From contig CM038923.1 of assembly GCA_021904315.1 (NCBI GenBank), forward strand, positions 18,482,038 through 18,546,037: 64,000 nt of DNA, in the 5' to 3' direction. Shown here one piece after another: positions 10,724 through 24,065 of the stretch. A program made the translations under genes and the position numbers. Below the pieces are notes generated by a model. The model saw only the letters and a program-made list of their open reading frames with translations. It searched no databases and was not told where the DNA came from. Source of the DNA: Sphagnum magellanicum (Eukaryota; Streptophyta; Sphagnopsida; Sphagnales; Sphagnaceae). Each line of letters begins with the position of its first letter. Within the stretch, counting starts at the first letter, position 1.

Positions 10724-13650
10724 TCATATTTCTATTTCTACTTCTTCCGTTCTTATTATTGGAAGCTTCATCCAATCTCTATATTTGATGAGAGCCAAAA
10801 CAATAGAACCAATAGCCATGGCAGTGCCAACGAATGCCATTGATGCATAATTGGCGACCAATATGGCAAAACAGCTCACCACAAAATTAACAAAGAAGAT
10901 CAACCCTGTTGGAGGTGGCCTTCTGGCATTGGAATGTTCACTTCCTGGGCTAGCTGTTGGTTTGGGGAATGTGTTATCCCCAGTTGTTTCCTTGTCAATG
11001 TTACTGCCAAGTTCGAAGATGGGATGAACTGGATGATCAAGAAAACTTTTCCCTACTGGGCCATCAAGAAGTAGTCTCCCAGCAGAATACTCTCCAATGA
11101 GTTGTAACCTACACACAGCTCTCTTGTATCCCTCCTCGTCCTCTGGAATACTATCTGGAGTACCTGAGAAATGCTTCAACATGAACTTTATGGTTTCCAG
11201 GAGAGGGGTCCCCCAAGGATCCTTCGCATGATGTTCCAATTTGATTTTCAAATTGATTCTAGCACCAATGTACCCCTCCTCTGCCCAACGAACATTTGGA
11301 ATCTGTGAAAGGCAGTGCAACATTTCTGATATGCAGGGCAAAAGATTTTCAAGCTTGTTTTGTTTTTCTACAGCACCATGGAACATCTTATTTGCTTTCT
11401 CATCATTCTGAGGAACACCCTGCCCACGAGCATAACAGCATCCAAGCCCCACATATGCACAAGTAGCATCTTCCAATTTAATGGCTGCCTGATAACAATG
11501 GACTGCCTCCTCATGATTTTGCTCTGTACCAAGTCCAAGCTCAAAACACAGTCCAAGGCTGAAGAGTGCCTCTGGGTTATCATGTTCTGCTGCACTCCTG
11601 AACAATTCAAATGCCTGTTCAAAGTCAGCCTGGTCATCAATCCAATTGCCAATATGCTTTTCCACTTTCAACTGCAGTTTGATCCAATCTGCACATCCTA
11701 TGTACTGCTTCACAATGTCCAAGTTTTGCTTGTGGAATGCATCCAGTACTATGAGACTGTACACTTGTATCGGAAGATTCTCCTTCAAACTCTCCTGGAG
11801 ACACTTCTGTAAACCCAGGGCACATGATAACTTATGGGCGTCATGCTCATTGATGCATTTTAGAGGCGATGGATGCACATGCCTCAAAAGTGCACCCTTG
11901 CAATGCACCAACATTTGGCAGATTTCAGGAAATTTGGGACGGTCTTCAGCCCTTGTGGCCCAACACCTCTCTATGAATGCTGACAAGTATGATGGGAAAT
12001 CAGCCTTGGAAGGTAAAATAGGCCTCTCACCTATTTTAATTTTTTGATAGATGTCAGTCGGCTGTACGTCAGCAAATGGTATCTCCCCAGTGAGGACCTC
12101 AAAGAAAACCATTGCAAAACTATACACATCAGCTGAGTTTGTGTATGCCATGTTGTCCAGCCCAAACACCTCAGGAGCCATCCATGGAGTTGAACCCACA
12201 TGCAGTGTGGTAAACCTGTCCTGCAACTTTGGAAGGCCAAAGTCTGTGACCTTAACATGCAAGGATGAGTGACTAGGGCAAGATTTTTGTTGCTGACGAT
12301 GTCAATGAGAACATTCTTTGACTTCAGATCAAGGTGCATCACCTTTTTCTGATGTAGGTAAGCCATGGCTCTCCCTATTTGTAGCATTATATCAATGGCT
12401 ACAAGGAGTGAAAGCGGGGATCCTCTACTCACTCCTTGTTCCTTCAAGTACTGGAACAAGTCCATGCTAATGACTTCAGAAACAAGAATATGTTGAATAC
12501 CCTTGATTGCATACCCTTTGAACCAAACCACATTTGGGTGTTGCAAACTTGCAAATATTTTTGCTTCTGCTTCCACTGCCTTGACCAATTGTGTGTGAGT
12601 GCCGTCAAAAACCTTAGCAGCAGCTGGTACACCAAGGAATTTGCATTTGAACACTGTTCCAGATGATCCACCTCCAAGAAATTTGTTAAGATTAATTTCC
12701 ACATCAGTGTGCATTAGTGATGGTAGATGGCCAACAGCATCCTTGTCTGTGGATCTTTGTGTGTTTAGGAAATGACTTGCAAGGCTCTTTATATGAAGCC
12801 GAGCTTTCACAAATTTGGAAAAAAAGGAAGGTTTGTGTGTCTTTACACGGCATATCATGCATTCATTATCCTTTTTGAACTGTTCCTCAACATCTGTCTC
12901 TGACAATTCCAAATGCTCAATTGTTGAGAGAACGAATGTGGTATCATTCCTAGATTCTGCAATTGCAATCTTCAACACCTTGATGCAGTCCAGAAACTCA
13001 TTCAAGTGGAGGACAATCTTACGTTGAACTGATGCACAATCAGATGAACTGATCACATGAATCCACCATTCCTCCTCACTCCAATCGGTCACCAACATCT
13101 CACCACAACTCATGACAAGCCTTAATTCTTCCAAAGCTACACGGCACAATCCCAGAATTTTTTCATGAATCTCACCCGAAGCCTTTTGTATGTATGTGTC
13201 CAATTCAATCAGGGAGTCCCTGTATTTCCGGGTCAGTAGTGTGCTTAGATGTTGGTTAAACTTGACCTTCTTACATTGTCGCTGCATGGTGCTCTTAACA
13301 TCCTGGCATTGGCTATATAGTCTTGTTATGCCAGAATGTGAACCCTATCAAGAGAAGGAAACATAATGTAGTTTGAGAAGATCATTGAACACATAGTTGA
13401 TAAATTCCATTATACCTTCCAAAATGTTACACACTCATGTAAAACTCAAGTTATATAGATCAACACTATTTCTCAACAAATAGTCCCTAGAGAAGATCAA
13501 CCCTCAAGTGATTCAGTCATTACTGTGTAAACAAAATGATGGAGCACCTTCTACCTCTCTTCAAATCTATCAAGCACACATATGTGTAGATTAGACCGAA
13601 ACAAGTATGGGATATTTTTTGTATGGAAAGAAGAGGTTTACCTCAGCCAT
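10724..13650 (-). CDS. kinase-Sel1 repeat-transmembrane protein, copy B (one frameshift)
   Basis: Exon 1 (13642-13650) encodes MAE. A GTAAAC donor and TGATAG acceptor join it in phase to exon 2 (13344-10724), giving MAEGSHSGITRLYSQCQDVK and a protein of about 875 aa. The N-terminal 200 residues look helical, like the bundles preceding some plant kinases. The kinase has GGGSSGTVFK (about 227), lysine in AAAKVF, HLDLKSKN (the HRD arginine is Leu), VTDFG and MAPEV. Sel1-like repeats follow (AFELFRSAAEHDNPEALFSL; GLGCCYARGQGVPQND), then two C-terminal hydrophobic segments and a TGA at 10724. A likely role is membrane-tethered signalling; that is inference. One base is missing near 12275-12300, so N-lobe and DFG lie in different frames. 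A and C share this lesion, so it is inherited. It is either a pseudogene or a real feature I cannot explain. Type CDS is provisional. Confidence 0.72.
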
Positions 13651-15110
13651 GATGAATTCTGGTGATGTGCTTCAATTAAATGAGTTTTCGCAGTGTCATG
13701 TGGTGCTGAATAGCAACCTTCATTCTAAATTGGGAAGGAACCACAATGGCCGAAAAAATCACACATTTCAGCTTTCCTTCATTTTCAGGTGGAAACAGAC
13801 AAAAATCTCATTCAAAGATCTCATGTGATCACTTTACCCATGTATTATCCTTTATAGTCCATTTCACATTGAAATATGTAAAATTTCACATCAATTTGTG
13901 AACCAATCACATATTTAATGAAATTTTAAAGGTGGTTTACAAATAATTTTGATTAAAAAATAAAGAATAATTATTTTAATTACAAGAATTTTAGTTAATG
14001 TAAAATGTAGAGCTTCAAAATATTAAAAATGAATCACCTAACCATGTTTTTATTTTATAGTTGATTGTTAGGCATGGAAAATAGGGCCATCATATTTTAA
14101 TCTTGTTTATGATGATGGTTATCTCCAAAATGGTTACCATCGTATTTTTGATGGCACAAAGCTTGGATAATGATGATGTTATTTTTTTGTTTGTGTCATG
14201 ACCTTCTAGTCTTGTTTTGTCCTTTTACAACCTTGTGGTCATTTTGAAAGTGGGTCACATCGGGGGCAATGCTTGTAGCATCAAACATTTGTTACCCATT
14301 ATTGTCAAAGTTGTTAAAATTAGCAAAAAAAAAATTTGTTTTAATGGTGGCCATGTTTTCTTCACTTCTTCTCACAAGTCTACCACTGAAATATGTTTTT
14401 TAACACATATTGAATGTTAATGAAGGTGAATGCACTATGCTTTGGGTGGTTTGGTTTGTACAAATTTAGAGCTTTTGAAATGCATCTTAAGTCTTTGCCC
14501 TTGATTCACAAAGAAAAACACAATAGGGTAGTTTCCTTTGAATTTGGTAACATCTTGTTCGATGACACCTCATTTTGTTTCCAAAGACCTTCCAAATCTT
14601 GGAGCATAATCAATAAGACAAGATAATCATGTTGCAAAATGTTGTAAACTTTTGCTTGTTCCCTATCACCAAGTTGTGCAATACTTTGAGAAAGAATCTG
14701 TTTGATATTCTTTTTCCACAACAAATTCTTACCATTTTTTGCTTTTAATTGCCACTACACAAGGTCACTAACTATTTGTAAATGCTCCGACAATGTTCAA
14801 TGACATCATTTTGCACATGATGATGTCATACATGCAAGGTAACATGACCCTTTGATCCATCACAGATGACGAGGTCAGACTCTTAATTTTTATTGGAGAC
14901 TTGATCGTTTTGAGTTTGAAAATGCAATGGTGGGGGTGTGATGTGGAGCATTTTTTTTTGCTTGTTGCTAGGGTTGTTAATGTACCCCAATGGAGATGCT
15001 TTTACCTCTCTGACCTTAGCCAAATTTGGCTAAGATCTCTTGTGGATGGTGGCCAACCCACCTAGCTCACAAAACTGGAAATAATTTCTAATCCCTTCTT
15101 GTTATAAAAG
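13651..15110. repeat. upstream region of copy B and spacer unit U2
   Basis: About 190 bp of 5' flank specific to copy B is followed from 13840 by sequence matching 5545-6826 and 62719-64000 with scattered substitutions and small indels. The match fades near 15110. No gene was found. The promoter and 5' UTR of copy B must lie here, but no core element is distinctive enough to call. Confidence 0.6.
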
Positions 15111-18100
15111 AATTCAAAGGCTGATCTTTGATAGGTATGTTATTCGCAGACATAGTACCATACATATTCCCAAGATTTCATATGATGGTATCACTGGTAC
15201 TAGGCGAGGAGGACCTAGGTGTCACTTGAATCTTTATGAAAAGTCCTAAATACAGACCTATCAACTATCTATCTATCAAGGAAAGTAATTTGTTTTGTTT
15301 TGTAGTTATGAGATCCACCGAATTGGGATGCTTTATATTGTGTTCTTGGTGTCTTTGGAAAGCTATCAATGAGGAGGGGTGCATGGGCTTAGTTCCATGA
15401 AGTTTCGACTTGTGGTGCAAAAGTTCTTGAATATTGAATGATTTCTTCACTGTAAATTTAATTAAATTGTAGCTGAAAATTTCGAAGGAATTGGAATGTG
15501 CATCTGGTGTTGTTGGAAAGATCTTGATGAGCAAGATTTAATGGAATTTATTTAGTAGGATTTGGATTTAGAATGTGGGAGATATTAATTTTTAAGTGAT
15601 TTGTGCTGCTGAAAATTCAAATAAATTTCAAAAAACCAGGTTTTGAAAGGAAAAATCAGTTGAGGATGTGATAACACTTGGGCCAACGGCACATGCCATG
15701 CTAGTAAGTTAAGGCCATGTCATGTGACACTTATGAATGACGCGTGTAACCCTAAATGGATGTCAAGTGAATGAAAGTGCAATCAAGGATGTAAGTGGAG
15801 AAAGGAAGATGGAATGGTGGTTTTATGTGCAATCATGAGTCCTCTGGCAAGCATTGTGTTTTTTGTGTTTTTTTTGGTTTTGCAGGTGATTTTGAGAAGG
15901 TGCCGATGGAGGAGGCCTCTGGACATGGTGGCATGATTATCAAGTGTTGATGCTACTTTGAATTGTAGTGTCGTTTGTGTGTTTTTGGCAAGTTGGTTGG
16001 CAGGAAGTTCTAAAGGTTTTGGTTATGGTGTGGGTGAATAAAATGGGTTGCGGAAGATGGACTGGAGCAGAATGCACAGGAGAGTTGGTTTTGTTTTGAG
16101 AAGTTTTTTTTCTTGCTTTGTAGATGCACATTTTCCTCGTTGTCTTTTTTGAATTGCAGTGTTCAAAATGTTCATTGGATACAAAATTTATTGTTTCCGA
16201 TGTGCTCCTATATAAAATTAGGTCAAGAACTTGTGCTATTGCATGAAATAAAGTGGGCACTGACGTGGAGGTGATGATTTGTGGAGAGAGAAAACATAGC
16301 AATGTTCGTGGGAAATGGTTTGGATTTTCAATTTGTGAAACAAGCAAAGGTGGGAGAAAGATAACGTTATAATTGGACTGAGTAAGAGAAGGCACTGATA
16401 GAGTTCTCTTGAGAAGAAAGTGGAAATGTACACCGGTTTCATTTGTGAGTTGAAAGTTTTTTTGGCATGTGACATGAAGGGTTGGGTGATAGGAATAGAG
16501 ATTTTATATTGCTGCTTGATTATGGAATTGTTTTCATAGGTGGATTTATGGAAGATATCTGAGTGAGATTGTCAAGTTCATTGGTCTCTGGAGTAGGGTA
16601 AAAGAATGGAATCAAGGAGATGAGCTGTTGATGTGAGCAAATGAAAAATGAATGTATGATTCAAAAGTAGTGACACAATTTGATGAATTTAGATAATCTG
16701 CTATGAAGTTGGGAACTATTCAACAGATTTGAGCAGGAATCCATGTTGGATTCTACAGAATATGAAATGCCACAATAGTTTCATAATGTATTAGGGGTCT
16801 TGTGTTAAATCATGTGTATGCTGTATTTATTTGGGGCAAATGACATGCCAATTCAGCAGTAATGTTGATTGTGTTGGAAATGTGAAGTCACCAAAGTCAT
16901 CAAATAGAGAATCACATTTTGTCATAGGCAAGTTTGTCAATAAAATATGAATTAGATTGACAGATTTTACTCCCCTCTTCTTTTCGGTTACATGGGGTCT
17001 TCCCATTTATGCTTCATTGTTTTTGTGTGTTGAGCAAACATGCAACTTGAAAATTGACTAGTACAATTCAAGCAATTGAAAACTGGATTTTAAAAGGATA
17101 ATTTTCAATGTTGCAAAGCTAACAATCATCCAAATCAACACCTTGGATTAAAGGCTTGGAGGAATTAATTTGTAGAGACAAGGTGACAACCAAAGCCCCA
17201 TCATGGCAGCCTTTGCTTTTTGAAGGTATGTACAAATACCAGAAGAAGTTACCTTTTACATGGCTGCAGTTCCATGATTCTAAATTCCAAATGGAAATCA
17301 AGCAGAAATGACAAATTAACATGAAAGTTTGATTTGTTTTACAGACTAGTGTGCTTCAAATATATCATATTTCCCAAATCTGAATGTGCATAGTTGCTAG
17401 ATACAGATGAGACCATAATCATAACATTTGTGATTCTCATACAGTGTATGTAACCACTAGAGGGCATCGCAGCCACTTAACTGGTATGTGTGCATATCCT
17501 TTTCAGAAGCAGGAGTGTATCGTTCAGATGCGCTTCTAAGTCATATACAAAAACAATGTAGATTTTGTTGGGTTAATGAAGGTATCCAATTACCAATGCT
17601 AGTTAACAATGCTTGAAATGTGACCAATTGCAGGATCCTGCAACCATCAGCAATTGGTCATAAGGTGTAGGATCCTTTGCACTTTTCAGTGAGCGAATGC
17701 CTGAAGGCACTTTTGTTCAGGACTCAATAGTAAACTTGTCCACACACAACAACAGTTGCACTTTGCTTGACATTCCAGAAGTGATTTTCTGTGAGAGGAA
17801 ATGAAGCCATTAGCAGAGACATCCCTCAATGCAAGAAGTGAAGGAGGAGCCAATACAGGATACTGATGTGCGGAGAGAGGTGATGAAGGTGCAAACTGAT
17901 AAAAGAAATCTTGAGAAATTAGGCCCTACCTATCTTCAAGAGACTAGACAATACAGGGAGTCAACTCAGCACATGAATGAAGATTGGTTCTCAACTTCAA
18001 ACTTCCAAGATGCCATGAAAGCATCACCAGAAAGCCTTTGATTAGATCTTATTGTGCACTTACTCTGATTGACTGGAGAAACAATGACCATGATAATTAC

Positions 18101-20020
18101 CCTCATTGTTATGAAGAGTATGGTAGTATGGATAGGCACCTGAAACAAGTTTAGAACAACAGCATGGTCATTTAGAATGTATCTGCAGAGAAATTTTTTC
18201 TTACAGCTCATTAAGCACCCTGAAAACAGAAGAGTGAAAAATGATGTTCTTGCTTCAGATGTCAAATCAGATGAGTGGTTGTGGTTCATCAAATTACCAA
18301 TTGAGAATTCATCTTACATTTCTCTCACAAAGTAAAAAGATATAGGTTGCTTACATACTGCAGAGGTGAACCATTAAAGGCAAAGTAATCCCGATGCCAA
18401 GTATTAAACACACACCATCAAGCCCATCTCATGCAATGACCATACACAAACATATGAGTGCATGGGCCAAGTGCTGGATGATTTGATCTGTCCCTTGTCA
18501 CCTCGTTGTGTCATCTCTATGCTTCAAAACACCTTCATGCACCTCATGTAAGACTAGCTGATTCAAGTGTCTAGAGGTTAGTCTTGCACCAGGTGTCATT
18601 AAGATTAGGTTGTTAAGTCAACACTCAAAATTTTGTATGCGGAGCATAATGTAGATTCACAGTTGACTGCCTCTCTGGTTACAACTCACAATTGTGTTGT
18701 GTACAATGTACATTAATTGAATGAAACAACAATTTTCTGACAGCATGTGAAAACTTCATGAAGACAGCTCACATTTACTGAATTTCTCCCTTGGAGGGCT
18801 TGAAATGCATTAGAAATTGGTCTTGAGAGATAGGATGACAAACCTCTACATTTTCTGCCCATGTGCATTTTGATTGTAAGGAAACAGACAGTCAAAATAA
18901 CAGTAGCTGCACAAGAGGGTGCTCTATCACTGATTCCCTCCATTCAACCAACAAGTTGGCTAGAGCTCCACTGCCTTGGGCAGTGATCACCATGTCCAGT
19001 AGCATCATCCTTGAAGGATCTCATCAAACCATTTATGTCCACATTACATGTGCACATATTGTAGCACATGAGAATGTCCAGCAATTATACTTTCAAAACA
19101 CTAAATATTGTTGCACTAGAGCTGCTTTCAAGACTACACACAAAGAGCATCTAGAAGATTGTAAGATTCACAACTGGTAATTATATAGATTGCCAATCTT
19201 TTGCAGTTGCATGCAACATTCTTGTGATGCAATGTTCTTGTTGACAACTTGTTGCTTGACAAGTTGTCAACAATGCTATTAGTTTTTGCATTTCACCACA
19301 CACAAGAAACTACATTCTGCCAACACAATCTCCAACATGAAAGTCTCAATACAGAAATAATCAATATCTCAGCAATGGTAGCAGAATATTGCCTAGTTGT
19401 GAAAAAACTAGATTATTTTCCTGCAATCATGAGAGTCCTTAACGGAGATGACCCCTTAGATCCAACATAAAACAAGATTATGCCTAATCCAGGATTGTCC
19501 CATAGCATGCTACACATACTTCGGTGCAAGCAAGAAAATAGTTAGAAATGGACACTGAAAGACAATCTAGAGGTAGGTTCTCACCATGCTATGTACAGTC
19601 AGTTTTTTCTAAATAGCTGCTGCTTTCTGGATCAGAAACAAGATTGCATGATTTTGGTTCATGAATTATCTCAAACTAAAAATTGTGATCATAATAGAGG
19701 GATACCACAAGAGAGCCTGTTTTCTACCACCTTGATAAAATTCTTTGCTGGCGGAATCAGGAGAACAGTATGCAAAAACAACTCATGTTTATTAGAAAGA
19801 AGATTTTGCAAGCAACTTCAGGAACCATCTGGTTGCATTGGAAGATATTTTGATACAAATGTTATGATTACTTAGTAGCTAAGTTGTACTTATCTACATT
19901 GCTTTCTCTTGTAGACATTGGTGCAGTGTTTTGTGCTGAAATCTCAGGATCATGAATAATGAAGCTTTTCCTCAAGATTTGAAGGCTTGTCCTCAAGATT
20001 TGAAGGCTTGCATGTGCTTT

Positions 20021-20266
20021 TCACTTGACTTGTCTCCCCATTACAGAGTTATTGCTTGCCTTGGCAGGTGACTGTTTCAACACTATATTTGGTTGTAGGC
20101 TATCAAGAGAATCATGTGGAGCATCCACCAAGAGAAAATCTTTTTCAATTTCAACATTCAGTCCGTAGTGGACACCAAACAAGACCAGATCATGAAAAAA
20201 GGAGATAAGAGCTTTGAGTCCTGCTGTACACAAAGAGGGATCCTTGCTTTCGGTTAATCACATTCT
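20021..20266 (-). pseudogene. possible 3' exon of an unrecognised gene
   Basis: The minus strand is open with protein-like composition: KDPSLCTAGLKALISFFHDL, VHYGLNVEIEKDFLLVDAPH and DSLDSLQPNIVLKQSPAK, ending in a stop at 20021. It could be a terminal exon, but no partner exon or family is recognised. The chance of a spurious frame is substantial. Confidence 0.2.
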
Positions 20267-21330
20267 TTAAACTTCTGTGTCTTGGCTACAAGATGGATGG
20301 TTCACAACCAGAAAAAACTGTGCCATGTGTCCATGTGCATATCCTGGCAACAATGGTGGTGAATGATGAAATCAATGTTAAGGTACTATTCTCTTTGCTG
20401 TGAACATACTGCTGGTTCTTTAGTGATGTTTGAGAATCTTAGCAGCTATCCACTCATCTCATTTGCTTCCGCATTTGTGTTACCTCTTATAAATGGTTGA
20501 AAGAATGAAACACATTGACATTGTTTGTATTGGCTACATTGATGACAAGGAGAAGGAGCTGGTAGAAAAAATTGAACTGGAACATAAGAATTACTGCGCC
20601 TTCAAAGAAATGACACAAGAAGCTACCAAGGTTCTTGAAGAACTGTCTTCTGGGATCCATTCACTCCCTTTGATGCATGTCCTCAAATTTTGCTTCTTTG
20701 TAACCAGATTTCACTCTTTCTCATGGATCAAAGTTGAAGACTTGGGCAAATCCCATCACACGAAGGGGAAATTTTGTCAAAAATTGAAGCCCAAACGGTC
20801 TTAAATTTTCAAAATTTCTTCCATGGCTTGAACCATAAGGCAGCAAAAGATTTCTATACCTAAGAGTTGAATCTGATAAGGAATAAAAATTGTCAGGAAT
20901 ATACTATGTAATTTTTAATTTTCTACAAGAATTCTTTTGTGCTTGACCCAATTCAATGTAAACAAAGCTAGAACTAGCTTTCTCATTTTAAAGATTATTG
21001 TCCCCTAGCTCATCTATTTGGAGTTCCATCTTGGAGATTCCATTGCACATTGAGGAAAAACTGGTGAAGGCAATGTTTTCTTTTGGTTGCAAAATTTTGT
21101 CAAAATGAGAAAATTAAAATAAAAGGGAATATTTTGTTGCTGTACTCCCATTTTTCCTTGAAAAACAGTTAAATTTCGGGCTTTTTTTTTTGAATTTTTT
21201 TTGGTCACATTTGGCATCTAATTTTAGTTTGGTAGCATTTGAAAAAACTCGTTCAAAAACTATTAAGACATGTTCTGAAATTTTTTAATTGAGTGCTAAA
21301 TCCCTCTTGGGATGCTAACCAATTTGACAT

Positions 21331-21525
21331 AACATAAAAAAATTGAAAAAAATGTCATTGGCTGGAGGTAATGCCAATGCTTTGCTAATCAAAGAAGAAT
21401 TTAGAATTTATTTTCCAATGTGTCACAAAACATAAAAAAATTGAAAAAAATGTCATTGGCTGGAGGTAATGCCAATGCTTTGCCAATCAAAAAAGAATTT
21501 GGAATTTCTTTTCCAATGTGTGACA
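21331..21525. repeat. 98-bp tandem duplication
   Basis: The sequence CATAAAAAAATTGAAAAAAA followed by TGTCATTGGCTGGAGGTAAT begins at 21333 and again at 21431. The two copies differ at a few positions, for example TTTGCTAATC versus TTTGCCAATC. Confidence 0.85.
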
Positions 21526-21923
21526 AACTTGGGCGAGGAATGCAGTGCAATTCCTGATCTAGCTCCAGCTTGGAACAAGGATTTTGTGTGTAAGCACCCA
21601 AGGTTAAAGGCATAGGGCAATCTGCAACATCAGATCATGCCTTGGTTGTTATGCACTACTATCAGTGCCTTCCACCCCATGAACCAAGGGCGGAAGCCAC
21701 TGATAGTGGCGCCTTCCCCTATACAAACCTGGGTGTGTTAAAATTGCAGAATTGGGACCTCACCTGTCTTTCTGTATCGCAATCCTCTGTGGAATTTCCT
21801 CATAAGGCAAGTTCACAGGCTCTTTCTCTTCTCGAATGACCAACTGTATGTCATAAGACCTATTGATGTGCAAAGGAAAGATAGAAACCCCTGAAACAAA
21901 ATCCCATTTCTTTATGCAGGGTA

Positions 21924-22292
21924 AGAGCATCTTCACCGGTGCTCGATATGTGACTCCAAACAATAAAATATATAGTTAAAAAGTCAAAATGTGCTGGTTT
22001 AGCTTAGGAAATTGGTTTTTCAGCACCAGATTCATGCAGCTTGCTGCGGCTGGTGAATGGCGCACAATTGTGCACCTCCAAAAAAGAGTGTAATAAATTG
22101 GACCTGACTGCGGCTCAGTACTTTTGATTGGTTGATCATAATGATTGGTCCAGGTGGTTTGCTATTAGTAGTCCCCATGTATTTGCAGTCCCAGTTATAG
22201 TTTTATTGGTGGGGTTACAAAAAAAAGAGTTAAACGTAGACATTTAACTTTACTATCCAGTGTGACATACCGAGCATCCGTGAAGATGCTCT
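21924..22292. mobile_element. MITE-like element with about 31-bp inverted ends
   Basis: The left end AGAGCATCTTCACCGGTGCT and right end (reverse complement) AGAGCATCTTCACGGATGCT extend to CGATATGTGAC and CGGTATGTCAC. That gives terminal inverted repeats matching at about 27 of 31 positions around a 369-bp non-coding body. GAGCATCTYCAC-type ends are common in plant MITEs. I could not define a target-site duplication, so the superfamily is left open. Confidence 0.6.
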
Positions 22293-24065
22293 CAGTCCCT
22301 CACTTGGGGACTTTCTCAGGCTAATGCCCTTGGGTTCATTGCCTCTGCAGAAGTCCTCAGGTAAAAGGACTTTCCCTATACTTTTCCACACTTGTCTTGT
22401 TTTCTAGCCTTGGATTCTTACATTAAGAATGAGTTTCATGTTATGATTTATGTGTAATATCTTTTGATGTGTGGGTTTTTTTCCTTTCAATAATGTTCTC
22501 AATGCCAATTTAGTAAGACAATACCAATAATCTTTTTCTAGTGTACATGGAGTCTCAGTTAATTTTTGCCTCAACAAATGATGGCACCTTACACAGAAGG
22601 TTTCTCAATTTTGAGGGACCTACAAGTAAGGTGCTCTCTCTTCTTTCAAATGGATCACAGCCATCCATTTACAAAAGAAAAGTTCTACAAATCCTTCAGG
22701 CTCTGTAATGACCTTGAATGGATCTATTTTGGGAATTTGGGTCTTGCCTCTTTTGAGGCCCTCCTTCTCAGAACAGCCTCATTCTGGCTCCTTACCATAC
22801 ACATAAATTCGTACACCATATTCATAGAAACTAGAAACTCCAAACCTTAAGATTTAAAAAATATGAATGATTGTTAAACCATGTCTCCCAAGAGTTGGGG
22901 TGGAGACAAGGCTTGGAGAGTGGGTGGTCATGTAAAATTTGATTGAAAAGTATGAGAAAAGTATGCACATGTGTGTTGCAAGGTATTTCTGCAAGTTAAT
23001 TCTATGAAAGATTTATATGGGAGAATCTAGAATTACCAAATTTTTGTTTAATCAATAATGGTGTATAGTTTGATTTAAACGTCTAAGTAACAACCCAGGC
23101 ATTCAACATTAATATATGTTTTGACATTGTCCCAATGAAATGGGAATCTAGTGAAATAAAACATGAAAACATCTATTAACCATGGTTAGAGGAGAAACAC
23201 AAATTTGGAAAAGCATGCAAGAGTCAAATCATTTGAATGATATTAAAGGGCATTCTTTATAACTAACAAGGAGGATTTCATGACTTTTGCAACTAGTAAG
23301 TTTGCAGGGTTATGCATGATTGAAAAGGTGAAAAATGTAGAATTGCTGTAGAGATTAGAAATAAGAGTTGCCCAAGTGACAAAGCTATTTTAAGCAATGC
23401 ATAACGAGTAGTAAAAGGAAAACGCCAACAAAAAGGGTGGGTTTGTGATATGAAACTTGGTAAAGGATTTTATCAAAATCATCTTGTGATTCATCCATGT
23501 GTATAATTTCATCCAGATCATCAATGTTTTTCATTATTTTAATATTGATTATGGTCCCATTTCATCCATGTGTCCCACCTTCATCCATTTTGTGAGTTCA
23601 ATTTATATGATTTATTTTTTAATGTCATCAATTCAAATTCATCTGTGTGGTCAATTTCATTAACTTATACAAGCATTTGTCAAATATGACTTATGTCATG
23701 CAAAATGTCAAAATTTTAAAAATTAGATTTAGTAGAATTGTAGAGGACTTTAAGTTGAATGTTTTTAAAAAAGAAAATTGGATGAAAAATGAAAAGTTGC
23801 CACCATTAAAAAGTTTATATATTTTAGTTTTGCACAATTTTCTAAATTGCAAGTTTTTGGATATTTGGGGATCAAGCTGTGCTCCAATTATAATAAAAAA
23901 TTGGTAGTGGATAGAAGGAATGCAAATGAATCATATGGAAAACAAGTGTCCAAAAAGGAGTTAAACTGAATACATAATGCATGATCAAAGTTAATCATTC
24001 CAGAGAAGTCTAGAAAAAACCATGGATTTTCTTTTTTTTGGGCAAACAAATATCATGGATAATCA
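22293..24065. other. no gene seen
   Basis: AT-rich sequence with short frames only. Nothing matches a known family, RNA gene or repeat elsewhere in the window. Confidence 0.5.

Larger units (their letters stand above)
15111..21923. other. about 6.8 kb without a recognisable gene
   Basis: Single-copy-looking, moderately AT-rich sequence. Short open frames on both strands (for example 17829-18041 plus, 18863-19180 plus, 20493-20804 plus) have plausible amino-acid composition but no motif I know and no clear splice logic linking them. They may be exons of an unrecognised or decayed gene. Confidence 0.4.
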
